Below, piece after piece: positions 1 through 6,190 of a DNA stretch of 7,018 bases. The notes beneath the pieces are model-generated. The model was not told where the DNA came from, did no database searches, and was given only the letters and a program-made list of their open reading frames with translations. The stretch spans positions 1 to 7,018 of the forward strand of contig JAOUFA010000188.1 in the NCBI GenBank assembly GCA_029858545.1. The letters run 5' to 3'. This stretch comes from Betaproteobacteria bacterium (GTDB taxonomy: Bacteria > Pseudomonadota > Gammaproteobacteria > Burkholderiales > SG8-39). A program made the translations under genes and the position numbers. Within the stretch, counting starts at the first letter, position 1. Each line of letters begins with the position of its first letter.

Positions 1-1
1 T

Positions 2-1627
2 GCCGTTCGCACAAGGCTGGTGATCGGCTTTGGTTCGATCGTCGGCTTGCTGGCGATCAGTGCAGTGCTGGGAGTGTGGGAACTCCAGTCGATCGAGAAG
101 GCGGTTGCTCGCATGGAGGAGCGCGACTTGATCGCCGAGCGGGTGGTCGGCGACTTGCGCTTGGCAACGCAGGCAAATCTGGCGCGGGTGCTCGCGGTGA
201 CGCTGAGCGACGCGGTGGAGATCGCCGCGCCGTTTGCGCTCAAGATCGGCGAAACGGAACGTGAAATCTCCGCGTTGCTGGTAAAGATCGACGGGATTCT
301 TGAGTCCTCCCGGGAGAAAGCGGCGCTCGCCGAGGTCGTCGCGAAGCGCGGCGCCTTTCTCGGGGCGCGCCTCGAGGCCGTGCGGGCCCGCAGCGCGGGA
401 AATGCGGCCGAGGGGATTCGGCTCGCGACCGAAAGGATGAATCCGGCCGCAGAAGCGTATGCGGCGAGCCAGGCTCAACTGGTGACCGTCCTCGCGCAGG
501 TGCGCGCCGAGCGCGCGTTCAAGGCACAGCGTGCCACGGAAGCCGGGCGCTGGTTGCTCATCGCCTTCGCGGCGCTGGGTGCGACCGCCGGACTCGTGCT
601 CGGGGCGATGATTGCGAAATCGATCAGCAGTCCGATTTCATTCGTGATTCGAACCAGCGAGCAGCTCGCGACCGGCGATCTGCGGGAGCGCATCACCGCA
701 CAGTCACGCAGCGAATTCGGTCGCATGATCAGCGCGCTGGAGGAGATGCGTGCCCAATTTTCGATGTCGATCAGAGCGATCCAGGAGGCAACGCATGTCG
801 TCGGGCAGGAAGCGAAGCAGGTGGCCCGGGGCAGCGCCGATCTCGCCACGCGCACCGAGGAGCAGGCAAGCACCCTCGAACAGACCGCGAGCGCGATGGA
901 GGAATTCGCCGCAACCGTCAGACACGGTGCCGACAACGCCCAGCAGGCGAGCGAACTCGCGCGCCGTGCGGCCGATGTCGCGACCCGTGGCGGTTCGATC
1001 GTCTCCGGGGTCGTGAGCACCATGACCGGGATATCCGAGTCGTCCGAGCAGATTGCCGATATCGTCGGTGTGATCGACGGCATCGCGTTTCAGACCAATA
1101 TTCTCGCGCTCAACGCGGCGGTGGAGGCCGCGCGCGCGGGCGAGCAGGGACGGGGGTTTGCGGTGGTGGCGAGCGAAGTGCGCGCCCTCGCGCAACGTTC
1201 GGCGGCTGCCGCGAAGGAGATCAAGGCGCTGATCGGCGGCGCCGCCGGGCGGGTCAGCGAAGGCGTGCTCCTGGTCGAGGATGCCGGGAGAACCATGCAG
1301 GCCCTGATCGGCTCGGTGAAGCAGGTCTCCGATATTATCGGCGAAGTTTCACTGGCCGGGCGGGAGCAGCTCGCGGGAATCGAGCAGGTGAGTCTCGCGG
1401 TGACGCAACTGGATCGCGTGACGCAACAGAACGCGGCGCTGGTGAACAGTTCGGCGGCGGCGGCCGAAAGCATGGCGCATCAGGCGGATCTCCTGGACAG
1501 CGTCGTCGCACACTTCCAAATCGAGGCAATACCGCCCGATTCGCGTCTTGGTCTCGCGGTCTCGCCACCTGTCGATCGGGGAGAATCCCGCAACGCCGGC
1601 GGTGCGATGACCGTGAGGGCGCGGTAG
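2..1627 (+). CDS. Methyl-accepting chemotaxis protein (5' end outside window)
   Basis: Transmembrane chemoreceptor that passes periplasmic ligand binding to the CheA/CheW kinase array. The frame is open to the left edge and reads TRLVIGFG before the first hydrophobic segment, the usual chemoreceptor N-terminus, so the true start lies upstream; the GTG at 20 is probably internal. Numbering from that GTG: TM1 about 2-21; a helical periplasmic sensor of about 155 residues, 4HB-like; TM2 about 177-199 (WLLIAFAALGATAGLVLG); HAMP about 197-250; then the MA signalling coiled coil. The hairpin tip is unmistakable near 352-390 (IDGIAFQTNILALNAAVEAA, then GRGFAVVASEVRALA). Candidate methylation sites lie in the helix around 280-297 (EEQASTLEQTASAMEE). 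The MA architecture is Tsr/Tar-like, but the C-terminus is a loose tail ending VRAR without the NWETF-type pentapeptide that tethers CheR/CheB. The ligand cannot be told. It ends 44 bases from the convergent YceI-family gene. Confidence 0.96.
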   Translation, partial: AVRTRLVIGFGSIVGLLAISAVLGVWELQSIEKAVARMEERDLIAERVVGDLRLATQANLARVLAVTLSDAVEIAAPFALKIGETEREISALLVKIDGILESSREKAALAEVVAKRGAFLGARLEAVRARSAGNAAEGIRLATERMNPAAEAYAASQAQLVTVLAQVRAERAFKAQRATEAGRWLLIAFAALGATAGLVLGAMIAKSISSPISFVIRTSEQLATGDLRERITAQSRSEFGRMISALEEMRAQFSMSIRAIQEATHVVGQEAKQVARGSADLATRTEEQASTLEQTASAMEEFAATVRHGADNAQQASELARRAADVATRGGSIVSGVVSTMTGISESSEQIADIVGVIDGIAFQTNILALNAAVEAARAGEQGRGFAVVASEVRALAQRSAAAAKEIKALIGGAAGRVSEGVLLVEDAGRTMQALIGSVKQVSDIIGEVSLAGREQLAGIEQVSLAVTQLDRVTQQNAALVNSSAAAAESMAHQADLLDSVVAHFQIEAIPPDSRLGLAVSPPVDRGESRNAGGAMTVRAR

Positions 1628-1671
1628 TCAACGGGTATCGGAAACGCGAGCTTGTCGTGCAGCGTGGCGCC

Positions 1672-2415
1672 TCACTGCGGTGCGGTGCGCGCAACCAGGC
1701 GGACCCGCACGTCGATCGCGTCGCGCACCCGTACTGCGCCGCCCAGAATTGAAAATGGCGCGATGCCGAATTCCGACTGGCGGATGCGGAAGGCGGCGAT
1801 GACGGTCAATGCGTCGGCTCCCTGAAATGCGGCAGCCGCGAACTTCAGTTCCCGTGTCGTGCCGCGCAGGCTGACGCGTGCCGTGACATCGGAATTCCAG
1901 CGCGGCCCGACGAGCGCGACCGATTCGATACGGATGAGCGGATGGTGCGCGGCGTCGAGGACATCGGCGCCGAGCATGTTTGCCTTCGTTCCATTGCGCG
2001 CGGCATCCGATACCTCGGCAGCGAATTCTCCGCCTTCTTCGGCGCGAACTCCGGGTAGGTCGACCTCGAAGGATTCGACGGGAACTTCGATGTGGAAGCT
2101 GCGCGCCGTCGCCGCGCCGCTGCCGCCGGCGGCGATGTTACCGTGCATACGGCCGACGATCGCGTGGTTGTGGCCGAATCGGGCCATCGGCCCGTCGCGA
2201 TAGACGAGCAGGCGGATTTCGGATGCCTGTGGATCGACGATGTAGCGCTTGCCGGGCGCCGTCGCCGGTGCCTCCGTAGCCGGAACATGTGAAATAGTTG
2301 TCGGCCGATCGACAGACGGCTGCGGAGTCTGACAGGCGGAGAGAATTAGTGAGGAGAACAGCGCCGACAGCCATGTATGATCACGGCGGCAGCGCAAGGA
2401 AGAAGATCTGAACAT
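1672..2415 (-). CDS. YceI-family lipoprotein (GHNH subtype)
   Basis: 247-residue exported lipoprotein. The first 28 residues hold a basic n-region (RCRR), a hydrophobic stretch and the lipobox LSAC with Cys28 as lipidation site. A Pro/Thr/Ala-rich linker of about 28 residues follows, then a YceI-like beta-barrel domain at about 58-243: YIVDPQASEIRLLVY, RFGHNHAI at 79-86, a segment ending NMLGADVLDAAHHPLIRIES, LRGTTRELKF and FGIAPFSILGGAVRVRD. YceI proteins are lipocalin-like and bind long polyprenoid ligands; whether this GHNH-type member does so is inferred. I chose the ATG at 2415 because GGAG (complement of 2423-2426) sits 7 bases upstream; the TTG at 2430 would only add five residues and a TTG at 2397 has no Shine-Dalgarno. 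The 5' end overlaps the start codon of the divergent cytochrome b561 gene, so its ribosome-binding site lies in that gene. Convergent with the chemoreceptor. Confidence 0.85.
   Translation of the reverse strand: MFRSSSLRCRRDHTWLSALFSSLILSACQTPQPSVDRPTTISHVPATEAPATAPGKRYIVDPQASEIRLLVYRDGPMARFGHNHAIVGRMHGNIAAGGSGAATARSFHIEVPVESFEVDLPGVRAEEGGEFAAEVSDAARNGTKANMLGADVLDAAHHPLIRIESVALVGPRWNSDVTARVSLRGTTRELKFAAAAFQGADALTVIAAFRIRQSEFGIAPFSILGGAVRVRDAIDVRVRLVARTAPQ
2376..2381 (+). promoter_or_regulatory. Possible -10 element for cytochrome b561/yceI
   Basis: TATGAT matches the sigma-70 -10 consensus at five of six bases and ends 32 bases before the ATG at 2414. It lies inside the divergent YceI lipoprotein gene. 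No good -35 is seen at 16-18 bases, so an activator would be needed or the match is chance. Confidence 0.3.
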
Positions 2416-2418
2416 GTT
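2411..2418. other. Shared start site of two divergent genes (AACATGTT palindrome)
   Basis: The 8-base palindrome contains CATG, which reads as ATG on both strands: 2414-2416 on plus for cytochrome b561 and 2415-2413 on minus for the YceI lipoprotein. The reading frames overlap by two bases at their 5' ends, so there is no intergenic space. Confidence 0.8.
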
Positions 2419-2971
2419 GCAACTCCGCAATTCGGCCGGGTCTTACGGAATCATAGCGCAGGCCTTCCACTGGGTCGTCGCAGGGCTTGTTTTTCTGCAG
2501 ATCGCATTGGGTTTCTATGCCGCGGATCTGCCGGTCAGTCTTGCGCGGCTGCAGTGGCTCTCGCGCCACAAGTCGTTGGGCATGACGATCCTGGTTCTGG
2601 TGCTGTTGCGCATGATCTGGCGCCGCATCGACCCACCGCCGACATTTCCGGCGGCGATGGCGTCCTGGGAGCGTCGCGCCGCACTTGCGGCGCACCGGGG
2701 AATCTATGCCCTCCTCATTCTGGTGATGCTGTCAGGTTGGCTGCATGCGTCGGCCACGGGTCTTTCGGTCAACTGGTTTGGCGCGGTGCGCATCCCGGAT
2801 CTGATCCCGCGCGACGCCGGACATGCCGCGCTTTTCAAGGATTTGCACGAGGGCCTGGTGGCAACGCTGGTGTTGTTGCTCATCGCGCACATCGGCGCCG
2901 CGGCAAGGCACGCCGTTGTGTTGCGCGACGGCGTGCTGCGACGCATGCTACCCATCGGACTGAAGGAATGA
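2414..2971 (+). CDS. Cytochrome b561, inner-membrane di-haem quinol oxidoreductase
   Basis: 185-residue four-helix membrane protein. Hydrophobic segments lie at about 14-35, 54-70, 95-112 and 147-168. Four histidines sit where the haem-b ligands of Escherichia coli CybB lie: His19 (FHW), His52 (SRHKSLG), His145 (DLHEG) and His159 (IAHIG). The 14-residue spacing of the last two, and about 33 between the first two, match the family, so both haems should bind. Such proteins take electrons from ubiquinol; the natural acceptor is often unknown. The N-terminus LQLRNSAGSYG is typical of the family, so either the ATG at 2414 or the TTG at 2417 is credible. An AAGGAAGAAG run (2396-2405) lies upstream, inside the divergent YceI gene. 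The stop overlaps the first possible ATG of the next YceI gene by ATGA, as a coupled b561-yceI pair. E. coli has the same arrangement (yceJ-yceI), which supports a shared function. Confidence 0.95.
   Translation: MLQLRNSAGSYGIIAQAFHWVVAGLVFLQIALGFYAADLPVSLARLQWLSRHKSLGMTILVLVLLRMIWRRIDPPPTFPAAMASWERRAALAAHRGIYALLILVMLSGWLHASATGLSVNWFGAVRIPDLIPRDAGHAALFKDLHEGLVATLVLLLIAHIGAAARHAVVLRDGVLRRMLPIGLKE
2450..2455 (-). promoter_or_regulatory. Possible -10 element for the YceI lipoprotein gene
   Basis: On the minus strand this reads TATGAT, again five of six to the -10 consensus, 34 bases before the minus-strand ATG at 2415 and inside the cytochrome b561 gene. The sequence 17 bases further upstream matches TTGACA at only three of six bases. 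Confidence 0.3.
2963..2967 (+). promoter_or_regulatory. Shine-Dalgarno deciding the yceI start
   Basis: AAGGA lies within the last codons of cytochrome b561, 9 bases before the ATG at 2977 but touching the ATG at 2968, so it favours the later start. Confidence 0.6.
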
Positions 2972-2976
2972 CGATC

Positions 2977-3546
2977 ATGAAAATAGTGATGGCAAAGGGC
3001 CTGGGGTCGCTGGTGCTGCTGTGGGCTGCCGTTGGCACCGCGTCGGCGGCGGGCGAGGACTGCTACGCGGTGGACACCGCAGGGGGCGCGGTGACCTTCC
3101 GGGTGATGCAGGCGGGCAACCCCTTCAGCGGCGGATTTCGCCGCTTTGGGGGTACGGTGTGCTTCGCGCAGGGTCGCGTCGCGCGCATCGACGTTTGGCT
3201 CGATCCGGCCTCGGTGGATGGCGGCCTTCCCGAGATCGATACCGCGCTGAAGGACAAGGAATTCTTCGCCGTTCGCGAGTATCCGCGAGTCAGCTTCGCG
3301 AGCACCACGGTGCAGTCGAGCGGCGATCTGCACACGGCGCGCGGCGCGCTCGAAATCAAGGGACAGCGCCGCGATGTGGAGATCGCGTTCCGCTCCCAAC
3401 GGGAAGGCGCGAGGCAGATCGCCTCGGGTTCGTTCACGCTCCAGCGGCTGCAGTACGGTATCGGCACCGGGGAATGGGCCAATACGGCATGGCTCGGTGC
3501 GGAGGTAAAGGTGGAATTCAAGGCGGCGCTGGTTGCAAAGAAATAG
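2977..3546 (+). CDS. yceI: YceI family periplasmic protein
   Basis: 189-residue secreted protein. A classical signal peptide (MKIVMAKGLG, then a hydrophobic core ending TASA) is probably cleaved before Ala25, leaving a soluble periplasmic form. The YceI lipocalin-like domain covers nearly all the rest: FSGGFRRFGGTVCFAQG at 50-66, the region ALKDKEFFAVREYPRVSFAS at 90-109, ALEIKGQRRDVEIAF at 124-138, and LQYGIGTGEW at 158-167, all family hallmarks. It has two cysteines in the mature part, Cys29 and Cys62, which might pair. The family binds polyprenoid molecules, and its gene commonly sits beside cytochrome b561. I preferred the ATG at 2977 because AAGGA (2963-2967) is 9 bases upstream; the in-frame ATG at 2968, which overlaps the cytochrome stop, directly abuts that sequence and would add only three residues. 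Either start implies translational coupling. It is only distantly similar to the lipoprotein YceI encoded at 1672-2415. Confidence 0.94.
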   Translation: MKIVMAKGLGSLVLLWAAVGTASAAGEDCYAVDTAGGAVTFRVMQAGNPFSGGFRRFGGTVCFAQGRVARIDVWLDPASVDGGLPEIDTALKDKEFFAVREYPRVSFASTTVQSSGDLHTARGALEIKGQRRDVEIAFRSQREGARQIASGSFTLQRLQYGIGTGEWANTAWLGAEVKVEFKAALVAKK

Positions 3547-3737
3547 CCGGCGTCGGTTCGCGGTCGCTCGTTCCCGCTGTCGTTGTCCCGCGACGTGTCG
3601 TTATGGCGCGATCGCGGAATGTTTCCCGTTTGTGCACTATTTGCCTAGTCGGTGGGGCGGGCCATCTCTAGGATGGCGCCCGAGGTAGTCGCGTTGGGAT
3701 GTCGCCGGTGACGGCGCAAGGGACAATAGGACCGGCG
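3547..3737. other. Intergenic region upstream of the cytochrome cluster
   Basis: 191 bases between yceI and the fibronectin cytochrome gene. It holds a perfect 10-base palindrome CGCGATCGCG (3607-3616), a GTGCAC hexamer palindrome (3632-3637), a stem-loop at 3655-3681, and the Shine-Dalgarno AGGA at 3728-3731. A TTGCCT at 3641-3646 followed 18 bases later by TCTCTA is the best sigma-70-like pair I can find, and it is poor. No intrinsic terminator with a T-tract follows yceI. Confidence 0.5.
3655..3681 (+). other. Intergenic stem-loop
   Basis: GCCATC (3661-3666) and GATGGC (3672-3677) pair perfectly around the loop TCTAG. The stem extends with GGGC (3655-3658) against GCCC (3678-3681) across a two-base GG bulge. 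No T-run follows, so a factor-independent terminator is unlikely. It may be a 5' leader structure, an operator or a degraded terminator. Confidence 0.45.
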
Positions 3738-5429
3738 ATGGTGCGATTTGCAGGGTCGGCGAGGAAGATCCAGACGGTGCCGCTCGTGCTGCTGCTTGCG
3801 CTCGCCGCGGGCTGCGGGGGTGGCGAAGGAAGCACCGCGGCGGACGGTACACCGCCCCGCTTCGCCGGGGTCACGGGCGCCTCGGCTCAGGCAAGCGCGA
3901 TTACGCTCGACTGGAGTTTTGCGAACGACAACGTTACCGCGCCGGCTTCGATCGTGTATCTGGTGTATCGGGCTGCTGCGTCGGGCGGGCAGAACTACGC
4001 GGCGCCGACCTTTACCACCGCACGCGGCGCGCTCTCGTACACCGACAGCGGGTTGGCTGCCGGTTCGACCTACTACTACGTGGTACGCGCGATGGACGAG
4101 GCGGGAAACATCGATTCGAACGTCGTCGAAGTCGTCGCCAGCACCGACACCACGCCGCCGGTGTTTGGCGGCGCCACGGGGGGGGCGGCGGCGGGCTCGA
4201 CTTCGATCATGGTCAATTGGGCCGCCGCCACCGACAACATCACGCCGCAGTCGGGCATCACCTATCTGATCTACCGCGCAACGACAAGCGGCGGGCAGAC
4301 CTATGCCGCGCCGACCGCCACCGCCGCGGCAGGCGCAACGTCCTATACCGACACCGGCCTTACATCGGGGGTGACGTATTTCTACGTGGTTCGTGCAAGG
4401 GATCAGGCGGGCAATATCGATACGAATGCGGTCCAGGTCTCCGCGGCGACGATTCTCGATGCCGCCGCGCCCACCTTCGCGGGGGCGAGCGGCGCGGCGA
4501 CGCAGAGTTCGGGCTCGATCGCGATCGGTTGGACGGCGGCCACCGACAACGTCACCCCGTCGTCGGGATTGGTGTATCTGATCTACCGCGCGACGGTGTC
4601 CGGCGGCCAGGTCTACGCCACGCCGACCGCGATTACCGCGGCCGGAGCGACGTCCTTTACCGATACCGGGCTCGCTGCGGGAACGACCTACTACTACGTC
4701 GTGCGGGCGCAGGACCAAGCGGGCAACATCGACGCGAATACCGCACAGGCGAGCGCGACGACCAATTCGCTCTCCGGCGACGCAACGCCACCGACCTTCG
4801 CGGGCGCGAGTTCGCTGACGGTGCTGAGCGGAACCTCCATGACGCTGGGCTGGAGGGCGGCAACCGACAACGTCACGTCCGCGGCCAACATGGTCTACGT
4901 GATCTATCGCGCGACGACCTCCGGGGGGCAGAACTTCGCCGCGCCCCTCGCCATCACAGCGGCCGGTGCGCTGTCCTATGTGGACAGCACGGCAACCGCT
5001 GCCGCGACCAAGTATTATTACGTGGTAAGGGCGAAGGACGCGGCAGGGAATATGGATTCCAATACCGCCGAAGTGTTCGGTCCGGTGAGCTTCGCGAACG
5101 ACGTCTACACGCCGCTGATGGCCGCCGGGACCGCGACCGCATGCGCCGCATCGGGTTGCCATGCCTCGGCGACCGTGGCGAATGGCGGGCTGGATCTTTC
5201 GACGGTGGCGAATGCCTATGCCAACCTGGTCGGTGTGGCGGCCGCGAAATGCACCGGCGGTGAAAAGTATGTGGTCGCCGGCAGCAGCTCGACCAGCTAT
5301 GTGATCAACAAACTCACCGGAACCGCGATGTGCGGCGGTTCGCAAATGCCCAAGGGCGGCCCGTTCCTATCCGCTTCGCAACTCAACACCGTGAAGGCCT
5401 GGATCGACCAGGGTGCGGCGAACAATTGA
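3738..5429 (+). CDS. Lipoprotein with four fibronectin type III repeats and a C-terminal c-type cytochrome domain
   Basis: 563-residue lipoprotein. A basic n-region (MVRFAGSARK), a hydrophobic core and the lipobox LAAGC (Cys26) with a glycine-rich tether follow. Four fibronectin type III-like repeats occupy about 38-136, 137-239, 240-347 and 348-450. Each carries DNVT or DNIT, YLIYRAT.SGGQ.YA.PT, a YTDTGL-type segment and YYYVVRA.D.AGNID.N. The last 110 residues form a cytochrome c-like domain: CAASGCH (Cys469, Cys474, His475) is a CX4CH haem site, QMPKGG supplies a likely distal Met537, and LSASQLNTVKAWIDQGA is the usual C-terminal helix. Cys505 and Cys532 may form a disulphide. The redox domain is thus held away from the membrane on a stalk; outer-membrane location is inferred. 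I chose the ATG at 3738 because ATAGGA ends 6 bases upstream; the in-frame ATG at 3699 would put 13 residues before the signal peptide. The stop shares a base with the next start (TGATG). Partner and substrate are unknown. Confidence 0.88.
   Translation: MVRFAGSARKIQTVPLVLLLALAAGCGGGEGSTAADGTPPRFAGVTGASAQASAITLDWSFANDNVTAPASIVYLVYRAAASGGQNYAAPTFTTARGALSYTDSGLAAGSTYYYVVRAMDEAGNIDSNVVEVVASTDTTPPVFGGATGGAAAGSTSIMVNWAAATDNITPQSGITYLIYRATTSGGQTYAAPTATAAAGATSYTDTGLTSGVTYFYVVRARDQAGNIDTNAVQVSAATILDAAAPTFAGASGAATQSSGSIAIGWTAATDNVTPSSGLVYLIYRATVSGGQVYATPTAITAAGATSFTDTGLAAGTTYYYVVRAQDQAGNIDANTAQASATTNSLSGDATPPTFAGASSLTVLSGTSMTLGWRAATDNVTSAANMVYVIYRATTSGGQNFAAPLAITAAGALSYVDSTATAAATKYYYVVRAKDAAGNMDSNTAEVFGPVSFANDVYTPLMAAGTATACAASGCHASATVANGGLDLSTVANAYANLVGVAAAKCTGGEKYVVAGSSSTSYVINKLTGTAMCGGSQMPKGGPFLSASQLNTVKAWIDQGAANN
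3849..5087 (+). repeat. Four tandem fibronectin type III coding repeats
   Basis: Four in-frame repeats of roughly 300-325 bases at about 3849-4145, 4146-4454, 4455-4778 and 4779-5087. They are clearest at protein level, but DNA identity is also visible. For example, the run reading TATCTGATCTACCGCGC occurs near 4263 and again near 4577, and ACCTACTACTACGT occurs near 4068 and 4687. Repeats 2 and 3 look closest. This suggests internal duplication, and repeat number could vary between strains. Boundaries are approximate, set from the recurring AP/TPP segment that opens each unit. Confidence 0.85.
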
Positions 5430-6190
5430 TGCGACAGCCCGGGGCGGAGAGGATGCGACGAATCTCGATACCTCGAGTCTGCCTTGGCGCAGCGTTGCTC
5501 CTTGGCATGCAAACGGCCGATGCGATCGTCTATACGCGGCAGATCGACCGGCTGGAGGCGATCAACGCGGCACTGCTCGATTACCGTTCGGTTGCGGTTC
5601 CGGGGCCGCGTCCCAAGGGGACGATCGAATTGGGCGCGGAGATCTACCCGGTGCCGCATATCGACAACACGATCGGCGCCAAGGTCGAGCCGGTCAGCCC
5701 CCCTCCGGTCGGCGGCAGGCTGCGCGCCGACTGGAGTCCGGTCCGTGGCCTGAGGCTGGGTGCGTATCTGATTCCCCCGCTGACCGTGCGGCACATCACG
5801 GCTAGATTGGCCGGCGTGGAAGCCGAATACGGTTGGCGACGCAATGCGTGGGTCGGCAGTATCCGAGTGTTCGACACACAGGGATCGGTCACCGGTCCGT
5901 TCACCGCGCCCGAGGTCGAAGACCGTTTCCGAGTCAAAGCGGTGGGCGCCGACCTGCGCCTGGGATGGGTGACGGGGGTCTGGACCTGGTACGCAGGCGT
6001 CGGCGAGGGCAGGAACCACACCCAATTCAGGCTAGCGTTGGACGGCGCGGTGATCGACGGACAACGCAACTATCGCTACGGGTTTGCCGGCGTCGGCTGG
6101 GCCCGCGGTGCATGGAGCCTCGTCGCCGAACAGCATCGGACGGAGTCCTATCTTAATCACGTCTTTCTCAGAGTGAACTATGGGTTCTGA
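5429..6190 (+). CDS. Exported putative outer-membrane beta-barrel protein, family not recognised
   Basis: 253-residue protein with a signal peptide (RRISIPR, then CLGAALLLGMQTADA, cleavage likely after residue 32). The mature part of about 221 residues has no cysteine and no haem motif. From about residue 65 it alternates polar and hydrophobic or aromatic residues in short strands parted by turns, for example TIELGAEIYPVP, GGRLRADWSPV, LRLGAYLIPP, VWTWYAGVGEG, NYRYGFAGVGWA and HVFLRVNYGF. It ends in Phe, the usual outer-membrane assembly signal. I count roughly 10-11 possible strands, so a small barrel, not a large porin. I do not recognise the family, and no function can be read from the sequence alone. 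The ATG at 5429 overlaps the preceding stop by one base. The alternative ATG at 5453 gives a shorter, cleaner n-region, but GGAGAGG directly abuts it, too close for a good ribosome site. Lying between two cytochrome genes, it may anchor or export a redox partner. Confidence 0.72.
   Translation: MRQPGAERMRRISIPRVCLGAALLLGMQTADAIVYTRQIDRLEAINAALLDYRSVAVPGPRPKGTIELGAEIYPVPHIDNTIGAKVEPVSPPPVGGRLRADWSPVRGLRLGAYLIPPLTVRHITARLAGVEAEYGWRRNAWVGSIRVFDTQGSVTGPFTAPEVEDRFRVKAVGADLRLGWVTGVWTWYAGVGEGRNHTQFRLALDGAVIDGQRNYRYGFAGVGWARGAWSLVAEQHRTESYLNHVFLRVNYGF

Noticed and set aside
475..1473. Several minus-strand frames within the chemoreceptor
   Set aside because: Low-complexity Ala/Ser/Arg translations opposite a highly conserved signalling domain.
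2377..2976. A 200-codon upstream extension in frame with yceI
   Set aside because: It runs in the wrong frame through cytochrome b561, whose four haem histidines show the real coding frame. The yceI signal peptide begins at 2977.
3558..3593. TCGCGG...CCGCGA inverted repeat as a terminator for yceI
   Set aside because: Six-base arms with a 24-base loop and no T-tract; expected by chance in DNA this rich in GC.
3607..3616. CGCGATCGCG palindrome as an operator or HIP1-type repeat
   Set aside because: I noticed only this single copy, and no partner half-sites or promoter in register; likely chance in this base composition.
3699..3737. Earlier ATG for the fibronectin cytochrome
   Set aside because: It would put 13 extra residues before a complete lipoprotein signal peptide and has a weaker ribosome site than the ATG at 3738. 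Not fully excluded.
3645..5345. A 566-codon open frame on the minus strand covering the fibronectin gene
   Set aside because: It is the antisense image of the repeats: very rich in Arg, Gly and His, with no domain, signal peptide or sensible start. The plus strand encodes a clear lipoprotein cytochrome.
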